This document shows positions 50,884-60,865 of a DNA stretch of 64,000 nt, in pieces. This stretch comes from Aurantiochytrium sp. KH105 (taxonomy: Eukaryota; Sar; Bigyra; Thraustochytrida; Thraustochytriidae): positions 310,001 to 374,000 of the forward strand of contig BGKB01000027.1 of the NCBI GenBank assembly GCA_003116975.1, in the 5' to 3' direction. The notes under the pieces are model-generated. The model searched no databases, was not told the origin of the DNA, and was given only the letters and a program-made list of their open reading frames with translations. The position numbers were made by a program, and so were the translations under genes. Positions within the stretch are counted from its first letter, which is position 1. Every line of letters begins with the position of its first letter.

Positions 50884-52881
50884 ATGGCCGGCGAAGAGCT
50901 CTCACGCGAAGACTTCGTGGCGCTCCTCGTGGCGCAGCTGCGCGCCAACGAGGAGGTTGCCGTGCAGGCCGATGTCGAGGAAGCAGCAGCGGTCGCAGGC
51001 CAGAGCAGCGCCGCCGAGACGCCCGCAAAGCGCGAGCAATTGGCGCAAAAGGCCTTTCGCGAACTCGGCTTCGACTTTCCGCTCGTGAGCGACCGCGCGC
51101 TCGCTGCCCTAGCGGCCACGCTGCGCAGCTCGGGGAAAAGCAACTCGCCTTATCCTTCGTGGCTATGGGTCTCCCCGGATGTGCTCGAGGGCGTCCGCTT
51201 TTGCCTTCATGAACGCGAGAAGGACCAGGTGTCACCGGCTGCAAGGGCCGATCTCCAGCGCATCAACGTTGCACTTCGACTCGGCCTACTCGAGCGCATC
51301 GCGGACGCGTCCACGAGTCCTGCAGAGAGACGACGGCTCCTGCTTGGCCCCACCGATCTTGGCGACGATGATGGAGACAACGATTCACAAATCCCGATAC
51401 CAGCGTCCACGCACGACGCGTTAGTTCGCCGTTTTTGCGCTGCACTTCGAACGCTCTCGTACCAGCCCTTTAGCGGGCTTTCTCTTACAGAATGGGACGA
51501 TTTGTTTGTTGCTGGCTCGCTCTTTCGCCTTTTGCGGTCTGTGCTGGGATTGCGAGAACGAGCTTTTTGGTTCTTCGACGCTTCCGAGCGGCAAAAGACG
51601 GACGACGATGCAGAGAGCCAGAGTCGGATCGTGTCTTGGGCTACAGATGCCCAGGCTGTCTGGCCTCAGTTCCTGCTCGTCCTCCGCGATCGTCTTACGG
51701 ATCAGCCGCAAGCAATGCGCACGGTGCTGCCGGCTCTGTTAGAAATGGCTGATCTTTGCCACGCGCACTGTCTCAAGGTCGAAACGAGCGTTGCACACGC
51801 CGACGCTGCCGCCTCGCTTGGCGCGAACGGCAATCCCGTCGTCATGGGCGTCCTCAAGACTCTCGCTGCCGAAGACGCTCTCGCGACAGCAAGCCTGCAG
51901 GACAAGGCAATGCTTTGGGAGGCCTTGCATCGTCGCATCGTCCCGCACGCCATGCAGCTCTTTCAAAGCACCCTCGAACGCTCCAAGGACGAAGAGCCGC
52001 AGGCGCGAGAGCAAATGCGAGGTCTCCTCGACGTTCTCGCCTTTTATGCGCTCGGAGATCCGCGCCGGGGTGCTTTTGGTGCTGCCAATGCCATAGCTAC
52101 GCTCCAAAAGGTGGGTATCATCCGCGCAGCGGCTGCTTCATGGTGTCAGGGCCATTTTGGCGCCGGCGGTGTCGACGATCCTCTTGGCGCTTTTCTCTGG
52201 ACATGCGCACTGCGCTCGCCTTCGGTACTCTCGTATTTGGTATTCGTCCCTGGATTCTGCCGAACCCTGGGCGATGGATCTGTCCTTGATCACACGCATG
52301 GCGAGGCCCGTCGACTAGCATGGGCCATTCTTATTGCGTCGAGCACGGCCGAGGTTCTCTCAACACGTCCTCGCTTCGACATCTCGGCCGAGAGCACGGT
52401 GTCCTGGCCCAATTCCCAAAACCAATTTGCTCAAGCTGCCCAATCCCAGATTCGTCGCTTACCTGAGGATGACGTCGAATCAAAATTCGGTCTCAAACGT
52501 ACGGCCGCCATAATCGACGTCCTCGATGAGAGCGCCGCAATGCTTCGCGTGCTTCACTCGAGCCCCTTTCGCGATGATCTCATTGCCTCGTTTCAGCAGG
52601 TATCGCGTCGCCTTGCCAAAGTACCACAAGCATCAGCTCAATCTTCTGCTAATCCACAACAGGACGAGGTTTCCCGGGAGGACGGCGGCATCAATAGCAC
52701 CAACAATGGAGATCTCTCTCATGCAGAAAACGGCAACGAGCCACCTCTTGCACCGGACTGTTCCACACGAGCAGAGGACGAGGAAGCTCAGGTTCACGCG
52801 GATTCGATTGTTCGTGTGCGCTTGCTCGCTAAGCGGTTTGTATGTAAACTCCAGGGCGCAGCAGCAACCAAGGCCGATTAA
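50884..52881 (+). CDS. Unrecognised helical protein, 665 aa
   Basis: ATG 50884 (ATCCATGG-type context, MAGEELSREDF) to TAA at 52881; 665 aa, or 710 if an upstream ATG at 50749 is used. Mostly Ala/Leu-rich helices (for example LVAQLRANEEVAVQ, VLPALLEMADLCHAH), suggesting an alpha-solenoid. The C-terminal about 110 residues are polar and acidic, likely disordered, and end in a short basic helix (RVRLLAKRFVCKLQG). No signal peptide, clear membrane segment or catalytic motif. I do not recognise a family. Intronless, with codon use like that of its neighbours, so it is probably a real host gene. Confidence 0.8.
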   Translation: MAGEELSREDFVALLVAQLRANEEVAVQADVEEAAAVAGQSSAAETPAKREQLAQKAFRELGFDFPLVSDRALAALAATLRSSGKSNSPYPSWLWVSPDVLEGVRFCLHEREKDQVSPAARADLQRINVALRLGLLERIADASTSPAERRRLLLGPTDLGDDDGDNDSQIPIPASTHDALVRRFCAALRTLSYQPFSGLSLTEWDDLFVAGSLFRLLRSVLGLRERAFWFFDASERQKTDDDAESQSRIVSWATDAQAVWPQFLLVLRDRLTDQPQAMRTVLPALLEMADLCHAHCLKVETSVAHADAAASLGANGNPVVMGVLKTLAAEDALATASLQDKAMLWEALHRRIVPHAMQLFQSTLERSKDEEPQAREQMRGLLDVLAFYALGDPRRGAFGAANAIATLQKVGIIRAAAASWCQGHFGAGGVDDPLGAFLWTCALRSPSVLSYLVFVPGFCRTLGDGSVLDHTHGEARRLAWAILIASSTAEVLSTRPRFDISAESTVSWPNSQNQFAQAAQSQIRRLPEDDVESKFGLKRTAAIIDVLDESAAMLRVLHSSPFRDDLIASFQQVSRRLAKVPQASAQSSANPQQDEVSREDGGINSTNNGDLSHAENGNEPPLAPDCSTRAEDEEAQVHADSIVRVRLLAKRFVCKLQGAAATKAD

Positions 52882-53648
52882 GAAATTCCGACGAAGCAAA
52901 TGCCAGCCTCGACGTAACGCCTGAGACTAGATGAAGGAAGACTTGTCATCTTGCTTTGCTGGTACCTTGATGAATGAGTTATCAAGTCGAGATTGGTCGA
53001 GATTCCCACCAAAGAATAGTTGGAGAAGAAGGCTCATTGGCTATTTTGGGCCAGGCAAAATGCAAATTGCCGAGATCAGCCTTCACCACCTGTGTACTCA
53101 TCGTTCTCCGGATGGATTGGCAGCGCCTTTCGCCAAGGGTGGACTGCAAATCTTCCCTATTTTCTCGTGATCCTAATAAAAAAAATAGACAGAGTCCGTT
53201 CCGAACTCTACTACTCCTACCTTGTCGATGAGAATCTGCGCGGCCCACACAGATCCAGCCTGGGTCTTTGGTTTCATTCGAAACGGTCGACTCGTGTCTC
53301 TTTGTCCCAGGCTTTACTACTAGTAGGCTAAGCTAGGGCAACTCGCACGGGTTTACGGCGCCATTTTTTTCTTCAACGGCTATGTCAACGCGCGTATCAG
53401 GGTCTTGGTATCTGTATGAGCCCGACTGCGTGGGCAGGGCCTTGGGCGAATTGCAGCTGGAGCGTGTAGTGCAGAGCGAAGCAGAGCGGAGCAAATCGCA
53501 TCCCGGTAGGAGGGGAGTGGAAAGTCCAAAGAACGAGAGCGCGAGAGACGCACGCAAAATAGTGAGCGATTGCGATTGCGATTGCGAGCGCGTGTGTGCA
53601 TGCGTCACGTCAATCTAAGGTTCTACAAGCAAAGCAACGTAAATAAAC
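52882..53648. other. Intergenic
   Basis: No supported gene or RNA. Contains the promoter side of the MGC-protein gene; a GATTGC repeat is seen near 53570-53585. Confidence 0.5.
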
Positions 53649-54581
53649 ATGGGCTGCGTTAGCTCGAAGTCTGCAGGGGATGCATCTGGCTCAGGAGATG
53701 CTCCAACCACGAAAGATCATCATGACGAAGAAAAGGTGCTTGTTCAAGAGCACAAGGACGAAGAACAAGAAAAGAATGAGCACCAGGATGGACGCGCGCA
53801 TGACGAGTCTGAAACTAGAGACCCAAAGGAAACAGAGGACGTCGCGGCAGCAGAAGCTGCTACAGAGGCTGCAGAGGTCTCGCTCGTGACTGAAGAAGCT
53901 GCAAGTTCTGGCGCAAACAACGCAACTCCTGATCCTGCAGAGGAGACGGAGACGTCTTCTTCGCACGAAGGTAAGCTAGCCGCCCCCGAACTTGATGTTT
54001 TGCATGAGGACGAGGAAGGCACGAGCGCCGGCGGGCGTGAAGAGGAAAGTTCCATGCCATCGCGCTCAAACTCAAGTATAAAGTCACAAACATCGATGGA
54101 CCGGACGCCGCGCGACCCTGCTACGGAGCCCCGATCACCGGAAGCCAAGGAGCCTTCTGAGAACAATGCTGCAGCATGCCAGGACATTGAGCAAAAGGGC
54201 GAGGGAGACGATGATGGTGAGCCCCACGAAGAAGTGTCGAGCAAAGATGGCGAGCGTGATGTATCCGAATCCCTTTCTGTCAAGGAGAAGGCAGCACTTT
54301 TTGCAAGTGGAAAGTTGTCATCCCATAGTAATTCTTCCCTCGCAAACAAGACATCCGCGGTCGCCTCTTCAGATCCAAGCTGTTCCGTTCGGGCCATTGC
54401 CGCAAGGTACAGCAGTGGGGCCTCCACCATCGATGCTAATCTTGCGCAAGCGTCCACTGCAGAGCGCATGGAAGAGGTTTCTGAGGCCACGAAGAGAAGA
54501 AAGTCCTCGGTGACCATGCGACAGTATTGGCAGACCAAGGAAGAGATTGAGCGTGTGGTCGTTTCCCGTAAGGAGTTTTGA
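53649..54581 (+). CDS. Acidic disordered protein with MGC acylation signal
   Basis: 310 aa, ATG 53649, stop TGA. It begins MGCVSSKSAGD: Gly2 with Ser6 fits N-myristoylation and Cys3 fits palmitoylation, so plasma-membrane anchoring is likely. The body is Glu/Asp/Ser/Ala-rich, without a globular domain up to about residue 200. The last 100 residues have a more ordered look (SLSVKEKAALFASGKL, AIAARYSSGASTIDANL, TMRQYWQTKEEIERVV) with possible short helical motifs and Ser/Thr phosphosites (RRKSSVT). No family recognised. It might be a membrane scaffold; that is inference. Confidence 0.82.
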   Translation: MGCVSSKSAGDASGSGDAPTTKDHHDEEKVLVQEHKDEEQEKNEHQDGRAHDESETRDPKETEDVAAAEAATEAAEVSLVTEEAASSGANNATPDPAEETETSSSHEGKLAAPELDVLHEDEEGTSAGGREEESSMPSRSNSSIKSQTSMDRTPRDPATEPRSPEAKEPSENNAAACQDIEQKGEGDDDGEPHEEVSSKDGERDVSESLSVKEKAALFASGKLSSHSNSSLANKTSAVASSDPSCSVRAIAARYSSGASTIDANLAQASTAERMEEVSEATKRRKSSVTMRQYWQTKEEIERVVVSRKEF

Positions 54582-54936
54582 TAAAAATGATAACATAAAA
54601 TAGCGTCACACGCAGAGATTCTTGATCCTGATGTTTGGACTGGCAGGTGGCAAGCTGCGCCAACTCTTTTTATTGCGGTTCGCTGTAAGGCATGCTTCAG
54701 ATCGATGCTGAGGACGCGGTGGATGTCCATGTCGAGAACAAAGATCTTGTTTGAGCGTGAAGCGCAGTGTGGCCTCATGCTGAGCAACACATGCATTGTA
54801 TACATACACCTTTATGATAGATCACGCTCCATTGCGGACCAAATCTGCGAGCTTGGGACCGTGTATTACACATATACCGTGAGCCGACGGGCTCAAACAT
54901 TCTGGCAACTTTTGCCTTCTCCGGTCGCCGTTCGGG
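54582..54936. other. Intergenic
   Basis: 355 bp between two same-strand genes; 3' UTR and a short promoter. Nothing else seen. Confidence 0.5.
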
Positions 54937-55332
54937 ATGCGGGCCGACAGTGCGCGCGCAGAGGCGGAGGGGAAGGCGGGCAGTAACACCAAGATTGTCT
55001 CGGCGCAAGAGCGGCACCGCATCGAGGCCCTCTTGGCTCTTCGAGACTACGATGTCGCAGAGGAGCTCGACAGGCTTAGCACGCGCGTCGTAGAGGCGAC
55101 GGGCGACCTGGCTCGGGCCGTCGGGGGCGAAAATGGTGCCTCGAGCGTGCGCGTCGCAGCTGCAAGCGAGAAATATCACCGGAGATGCGATCAAAAGGTG
55201 CAAAGGATGGAAGCGAGACTCTTCGGAACCTTGCAGACACTTGAGGATGCCAAAAACCGCGCTTCGCACCTTGCTGCTGCACGTCAACAGCTCTTGGACT
55301 GTCTTCAGGATCTCCCTCGTTCGACAAATTGA
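54937..55332 (+). CDS. Small helical protein, unknown
   Basis: 131 aa, ATG 54937, stop TGA. Nearly all predicted helix: RHRIEALLALRDYDVAEELDRL, then KYHRRCDQKVQRMEARLFG and AARQQLLDCLQDL, so a coiled-coil subunit of some complex is possible. I cannot match it to a named family. Tail-to-tail with the large RGG/RS gene. Confidence 0.6.
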   Translation: MRADSARAEAEGKAGSNTKIVSAQERHRIEALLALRDYDVAEELDRLSTRVVEATGDLARAVGGENGASSVRVAAASEKYHRRCDQKVQRMEARLFGTLQTLEDAKNRASHLAAARQQLLDCLQDLPRSTN

Positions 55333-55624
55333 CCGACGGACACTAGCAAGTAACGTAATCTAAAAGTAAGACCTGAACCTTTAGGATTTTCAAATTTGAA
55401 CATAGAGATCTCACAACAAAATCAGTTGCTTAACCATTCAGACAATTATAAAATGCAGAGGCTTGCTTCCAGAGAAAAGAGGTCAAGCGAAGGGAGACTG
55501 CACGGGATTCAATTGCCGAATAATTGTGGTCTGCCAAAAAAATCTTCGCTCACACTCGGGGACAGAATTGCAGGAAAATATGGCAATCGCCAGAAACGCC
55601 TGTGCGAACCCGCTCGCTACCCAA
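55333..55624. other. Short intergenic, convergent genes
   Basis: 292 bp of AT-rich sequence expected to hold the 3' ends of both flanking genes. No other feature seen. Confidence 0.5.
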
Positions 55625-58600
55625 TCACGTGACCGAAGGCCCATCAGCGTTAGGATGCAGGACGATGAAAATGAAGCGGATCTTGGCCACATTGGTATCG
55701 CGATTTTTGCCTGGAACTGCACCGACCAAATACACGCTCGACGTCCTGCGAGTGGACACCTGCACATACCAGTTCTTGAAGTCGACCACGTCACGGTCAA
55801 GTGCGCGCCGAGGCTCCACAAACATCTCGGGCTTAATGTGAAAAGTGTGCAAAAGTGCATACGAGTCCAATGACTCGGCTTGGAACCTAAACGAAATCTT
55901 GCCGGAGACGTCTTCTGGCGACATCGCAAATGCCTTGGCCGTACCAGAGGGGTAGACGCATCGCGAGACAGCGGCCCGGGCCACTGCAGGTCCCAAACCC
56001 GGAGAATTGGTGATAAAGTGTTTCACCGCTTCCAAGCCTCGCGTCAAAACAGGAGACGGCTGATCTTTGGCTCCTGCAGCGAGACTCAGAAAGTATTCAT
56101 TGCTCCTCGACCCAGGCAGAGGATGTAACTGAATGTTACTCGCTCCCCACGGCTCACGGTCTCTTCTCGTCTGCTGAAGCTCCACCACGTATCGGTACGA
56201 GCGCGGGTTTCGGAGAACGAGTGATTTGTGCAGGGTGCGCCGGGAACCAGTTCTCGCATCGCTCTGAGCAACAGTAGATGCAACACGGACGCTTCCTGCG
56301 GTCGAAGCGCTTGAGCTTGAATTTGCATGAGGCCCGCGTGCTGCAACGCTCGATTCTTCGCTGACGATCGCGCGCGTCGCTGCCTCCGCGTCCCAGACGG
56401 AGCGATTCGGTTCTTCTTTAATCACGACCTCGTCGTCGTCGTCATCATCATCATCATCATCGTCACCACCGTCATCATCGTTGCCGCCGCCGTCGTTGTC
56501 CACAGTCGTTCTGTTGTTGCGCCTCGCGTCGTTGTGAAGGCCTGCACCTTGACCTGAGCCAGAAACAGATGATGTACGATCTCTCTGAGAGTTCGAGTTC
56601 ACGAAGGCATCTGCCTCACGCTGCGCAAGCTCTTCTGCGAAGTGGTCGACGGATTGCTGCAGAGCAGACACTTCTGAACTTGATTTCGTTGCTACATCCT
56701 CAAGCTTGCGCATCTGCGCCCTGATTGACTTGACCTCGGACAGGGAGGACTCGCCCTTACTTGCCACCCTCTGCAGACTCTTTTGAATCTCTGAAACCGA
56801 TGTTTTCAATGTACTAACACTCTTGTCCAATTGGTTGGTTTTGCTTGTGGCCTCATCCACAAACGACTTCTGCGAAACAGACTCCCGGGCCTGCGTTTTG
56901 CGTACTTCTTCGATCTGAAGGTCAAACTCGCGCCGCAGTTTGAGTTCTTGCGCGATCAAAAGGGCCTTGAGCCGCTCTTCGACCTTGTTCATCTGATCTG
57001 AAGATATACTATCCGAGGCGACAGAAGCAGCCGCCGTCTTTGAGCTCTTTCCCGAAGCCTTTGCGGTGCTGCTTTCCTTCAATGCCTCAAGTTCTCGGCC
57101 TAATGCTTCTGATCTGAGTTTGTACCTACCTGACGAGAGCTCCAATTGCTCCACGCGAACTTGCAGGTTGCGCGTTGTCTCCTCCACGGATCGAAGAAGC
57201 TTGTCCACGTGCACCTTCCACGCCTCGTCGCCTTGGCGCGCGACCTTGAGAAGGTTTTCGACGGTCGCTGTGGAAAGTGCCGCGCCCGACAACTTCGTGC
57301 TCGAGTCCATCGAAGTGGCCGTCTCCTCATTTGAGCCCTTGGAGGCCATCGAAGAGGTCACAACAGCCTTGTCCTGCTGGGCCTTGTCTACCTTGGGCGC
57401 CGCCCCGTTGGCAGGAGCCGTGCTTGACTCTTTTGTTGTGTGTGACGCAGCGAGCACTGCTGGAGCGGCAATACCCACCCTTGCGGTTGAAGAGGGCTTC
57501 TCTGGTGACACTCGCTCCGTCGATTTAGCAGATGTCGGACGCCTTGAGTTTGCGGATAGAGGGCGTGCGACATCATGGGGCGATCCATCGTGCCATGATA
57601 CCGAACGCTTGTTGTACTTTGATCGACTCGGCGAACGAGAGCGCGAGCGGGAGCGCGAGCGGGAGCGCCTTCGGCTTCCTGATCGACTGCGGCGCACGCG
57701 AAAGTCAGTGGAGGGCGACCGGCTCCTGCTGGGTATTCTCCGTCCATTCCACGAACCATCTGACCCGCGGTACCTCTGGGTGTTTCGCGAGCCTGGGCCA
57801 TATGCGTCGTCATAATAGTGATCGCGTGTTCGCCAGCGATTAGACGGCGACCGGGACCTGTCTCGGTCGGAATACCGTCGACGACTGCCACGTTCGGAGT
57901 GGCTTCCTAAGCTAGTCCCGGAAGGTTCTCTCCGCAGCGAAGGCGTTGCTGATGAGCCTCTACCAGCTTCTTTTGCATCTTGCTTGTCTGACATGTTCGC
58001 TGCAAGTGTAGATTTCTCTGTCGTTTGACTTGGTGGCGCTCCGCTCTGGCTATCCGCTGCCTTTGCTGCAGGCGGTCCCAAGATCGACGCCACCGTCTTG
58101 TTCGCGCCTCCAGCCTGCGAAGACGATCCATTGTTTTCTGCAGCAGATGTGGACCCATTGGCGTTTGATTTCAAATTCTTGCCCTTGTCTTGCGATGTCG
58201 CCGGCGCGGGACTCACGGACCTTTTCGACGATTTCGTGCTTGCATTCTCGCCACTTCCCGGGGCAGGAGACTTTGCTTTGCTGTTTGACGGGACCAATCC
58301 GGGACCTCGTGGCATGTCATTTTGCACAGCAGACCCGGTTGTCCCAGAAGCACTTGAACTGCTCGACGGCCCTGGATTGCCCGTCTTGTCCTCGATGCTC
58401 TTTTCAGAAAAGGCCCGCATAAGAATACTTCCTGTCTTGTTTAGACGAGATTCACGTGTGCCATGCGCATCGCCAGCCGCAGCACCAGTTGGAGCCGAAG
58501 CGTAGGCATTCCAGTTAGCAGACGGGTTGCTGGGAACACCCCATGAGCCGGTCGCGTGACCAGGGCCGCTGCCGCTCGTTCCGCTTTTCGATATTACATC

Positions 58601-58909
58601 CTCCGGAGGCGGGGTATACCTTTCCTCGAGAGAGGCTCGCCACGCATACTCGGGTCCACTGGACTGCGGTCCGAGGCGCGGATTCTTGGCCAGCCTTGCG
58701 CTCGAGTCCTGGGCGCCGGCGGCGTACTGCGGCTCCCAGGCCCTTTTCTGCGGAGCACTGGATTCTGCGCCGCCCCGTCCGCGTCCGCCTCGTCCGCCTG
58801 CGGCGCCGCGGCCTCTCCCGCGCGGCGCCGCGCCCCGCCCGCGGCCCCTGCCGCCGCCCTTGCCGCGGCCGCCGCCGCCGCCGCTCGTGGCGGCGCCCAA
58901 GGCCTCCAT
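55625..58909 (-). CDS. Large RGG / RS / coiled-coil protein, probably nuclear
   Basis: 1,094 aa from ATG 58907-58909 (MEALGAATSGGGG), stop TGA; the frame is open further upstream, but that stretch is Pro/Cys/Arg low complexity. Order: an RGG-type box (GRGRGAAPRGRGRG) near the N-terminus, a Ser/Ala-rich disordered region, an RS domain (alternating Arg-Ser, coded by tandem GAGCGC-type units near 57634-57665), further disorder, a coiled coil of about 200 residues (about 650-850), a polyAsp run (near 56440-56470) followed by VVIKEEPN, which fits a SUMO site (psi-K-x-E), and a folded C-terminal about 220 residues starting KSLVLRNPRSYRYVVEL that I cannot assign. RGG plus RS suggests RNA binding and a link to splicing or nuclear speckles. 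Role otherwise unknown. Confidence 0.8.
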   Translation of the reverse strand: MEALGAATSGGGGGRGKGGGRGRGRGAAPRGRGRGAAGGRGGRGRGGAESSAPQKRAWEPQYAAGAQDSSARLAKNPRLGPQSSGPEYAWRASLEERYTPPPEDVISKSGTSGSGPGHATGSWGVPSNPSANWNAYASAPTGAAAGDAHGTRESRLNKTGSILMRAFSEKSIEDKTGNPGPSSSSSASGTTGSAVQNDMPRGPGLVPSNSKAKSPAPGSGENASTKSSKRSVSPAPATSQDKGKNLKSNANGSTSAAENNGSSSQAGGANKTVASILGPPAAKAADSQSGAPPSQTTEKSTLAANMSDKQDAKEAGRGSSATPSLRREPSGTSLGSHSERGSRRRYSDRDRSRSPSNRWRTRDHYYDDAYGPGSRNTQRYRGSDGSWNGRRIPSRSRSPSTDFRVRRSRSGSRRRSRSRSRSRSRSPSRSKYNKRSVSWHDGSPHDVARPLSANSRRPTSAKSTERVSPEKPSSTARVGIAAPAVLAASHTTKESSTAPANGAAPKVDKAQQDKAVVTSSMASKGSNEETATSMDSSTKLSGAALSTATVENLLKVARQGDEAWKVHVDKLLRSVEETTRNLQVRVEQLELSSGRYKLRSEALGRELEALKESSTAKASGKSSKTAAASVASDSISSDQMNKVEERLKALLIAQELKLRREFDLQIEEVRKTQARESVSQKSFVDEATSKTNQLDKSVSTLKTSVSEIQKSLQRVASKGESSLSEVKSIRAQMRKLEDVATKSSSEVSALQQSVDHFAEELAQREADAFVNSNSQRDRTSSVSGSGQGAGLHNDARRNNRTTVDNDGGGNDDDGGDDDDDDDDDDDEVVIKEEPNRSVWDAEAATRAIVSEESSVAARGPHANSSSSASTAGSVRVASTVAQSDARTGSRRTLHKSLVLRNPRSYRYVVELQQTRRDREPWGASNIQLHPLPGSRSNEYFLSLAAGAKDQPSPVLTRGLEAVKHFITNSPGLGPAVARAAVSRCVYPSGTAKAFAMSPEDVSGKISFRFQAESLDSYALLHTFHIKPEMFVEPRRALDRDVVDFKNWYVQVSTRRTSSVYLVGAVPGKNRDTNVAKIRFIFIVLHPNADGPSVT

Positions 58910-59533
58910 GCCGCCGGATCGCGCACGCCTTGAGCGGCGGGCAGGCGGGCAGGCGGGCAGGCAGGCAGGCAGGCCGGGATCGGGGCCGCGCGCGACCGGC
59001 CCGAAGCCGGGCACGACGCGCGAGCAGGCCGCCGCGCCGACGCCCGCGCCAACCCCGCGCGCCGCGCTCCCGGCCGCGCCGAGCGAGTCGAGCGAGTCGA
59101 GTCTGCCGCGCTCTCACCGCGGGCCCGGACGCTGCGGCGCGAAGGGACCTATCGCGCGCGCCGCCGGATAGACCGCTTTCGGCCTGCGCGCCCCCCGCCG
59201 CTGGCCTCCGCGCGGGTCCGGCCTGACGGCGCGCGGCAGAAGAAGGGAAGCGAGAGAGAGAGAGAGAGAGAGAGAGAGCGCCAAACGGCCGCGAGGAGCG
59301 GCGAGAGGGCGCGCGGCGAGCGGAGCGAGAGGAGGGGGAGGAGGAGAGGTCGGGGACTGCTAGATCTTTGGTGGGCGAGCGAAGAGAAACGAGGGTTTGA
59401 AGGGAGAAAGCAGCGGAGCACGGGACGTGCGTGCAAGGCGCAAAGACAGAGAGATATCTCTGCGCCCTCTCCTTGGCCTTTTCTTGCCTTGCTTTATCTC
59501 TCCTTATCTTTCCTTACCGTCCCTGTGCGTACG
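58910..59533. other. Divergent, GC-rich promoter region
   Basis: 624 bp between the minus-strand RGG/RS gene and the plus-strand TPR-glycosyltransferase gene, so a bidirectional promoter. Includes (GGCA)n-like units at about 58945-58976 and a (GA)n tract. Confidence 0.55.
59250..59279 (+). repeat. (GA)n microsatellite
   Basis: About 14 GA units in the bidirectional promoter region. Confidence 0.95.
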
Positions 59534-60865
59534 ATGGAGTCCCAGGCGAGCTTGCTGAGGATTCCGAGCGGTCACACGAGGTTCTCGTGGGCTGGGCGAA
59601 ATCATGCCGAGGACATTCCGGTGGGACACACGTGGGAAAGCTGGTATGGTCGAGACGCGACTCCAGAGCAAGAAAAGCGTGCGCGCGCATATGGTAAACT
59701 CGCCGGAGTGGTCCGTCGACGAGGCCAACACAAACGAGCATTGGCAGGACTACGATCTGCACTAGAAATGGCGCCGGCCCTCCCGGCGACGCACTACAAC
59801 CTTGGGTGCGTTTGGGACGATCTCGGTGCCCTTCCCCTCGCTATTGCGCATTTCGAAATGGCGACAAGTCTGAAACCATCCTTTCTTGAGGCCTTTGACT
59901 GCTTGGCCGGAGCTTTGCTCAAGCGTGGTAGTCGTAAGGATCTGGAGCGCGCAAGAGTGGCCTGCGAACAAGCCTTGCGTCTTGCGCGAAACGACAGCGC
60001 TGCGCACTGGAATTTGGGGAGTGCCCTGCGAAGACTCGGTAAAGCCGATGAAGCGATTGCGCGGGCGTGGAGCGCGATTCTCCATGAGTGCAAGTCTCCA
60101 GGGTTTACCCCTTTGCTCGTTGATGTGAAGACGCTTGGTGGCAACGATCCCCGTGAAGCGAAATTACCGCAAGGCTCAGCAGTCGCTGTCGTCTGCGTCA
60201 AATGGGGTACAAAGTACGATGCAGTTTACGTAAACAACCTGCGCGCAGCAGTGTCTCGACACATCGGCAACCTTTCACACGAGTTTTTTTGTTTTACCGA
60301 GGATTCTTCGGGCGTTGACGGCACGACCCGTCCGCTTCCAGACAATGAATGGACAGGGTGGTGGCACAAGGCGTCGGTTCTCTTTTCGGGTCATCTAGAG
60401 AGACATATTCCAGAACGCTTCGAGCGCGTTCTGTACCTGGACCTTGACACGGTCATTGTGGGTCCGATTCAGGACATTGCCGAATACGCGGGTCCGTTTG
60501 CGACACTGTACACAAGCGATTTTGGCAAGACGGAAGATAGAGAAGGTGGGTACAATAGTTCAATGATGGCGTTTCCGCGCGGGTGCGAAGCGCTGCAAGC
60601 GGCGATCTTTGGCCAACTCGACGCTTTGGGCGTGGACCACGTGAAGCGGTTCGTGCACCGACTGGATTTCTGGCTGGAAATGACGGTGCGTGGCGCTGCG
60701 TCCCTGCAGTCGCTCTTCCCCGGCCGTCTGCTCGACTTCAAGACGCACGTGCGCGAGACGGACTCGCTGCCGACCTCCGCGAGCGTCGTGAACTTCCCGC
60801 TCCGACCAAAGCCGCACGAGGTCGCGGACGCCGCATGGATGCAGGCGCACTGGCGTCCCACGTGA
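59534..60865 (+). CDS. TPR-glycosyltransferase fusion protein
   Basis: 443 aa from ATG 59534 (ACGATGGAG, MESQASLLRI); the open frame upstream has no ATG. Stop TGA. Residues about 55-190 contain TPR-type helices (LPATHYNLGCVWDDLGALPLA; AAHWNLGSALRRLGKADEA). From about 205 a nucleotide-sugar-type Rossmann fold follows: VAVVCVKWGTKYDAVYVNNL, then TGWWHKASVLF and VLYLDLDTVIVG with a DxD motif (about residue 303), as in GT-A enzymes resembling GT8 or bacterial TPR-GT proteins. No signal peptide or membrane segment, so a cytosolic enzyme seems likely. The product is unknown; protein glycosylation with the TPR as substrate holder is one idea. Confidence 0.83.
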   Translation: MESQASLLRIPSGHTRFSWAGRNHAEDIPVGHTWESWYGRDATPEQEKRARAYGKLAGVVRRRGQHKRALAGLRSALEMAPALPATHYNLGCVWDDLGALPLAIAHFEMATSLKPSFLEAFDCLAGALLKRGSRKDLERARVACEQALRLARNDSAAHWNLGSALRRLGKADEAIARAWSAILHECKSPGFTPLLVDVKTLGGNDPREAKLPQGSAVAVVCVKWGTKYDAVYVNNLRAAVSRHIGNLSHEFFCFTEDSSGVDGTTRPLPDNEWTGWWHKASVLFSGHLERHIPERFERVLYLDLDTVIVGPIQDIAEYAGPFATLYTSDFGKTEDREGGYNSSMMAFPRGCEALQAAIFGQLDALGVDHVKRFVHRLDFWLEMTVRGAASLQSLFPGRLLDFKTHVRETDSLPTSASVVNFPLRPKPHEVADAAWMQAHWRPT

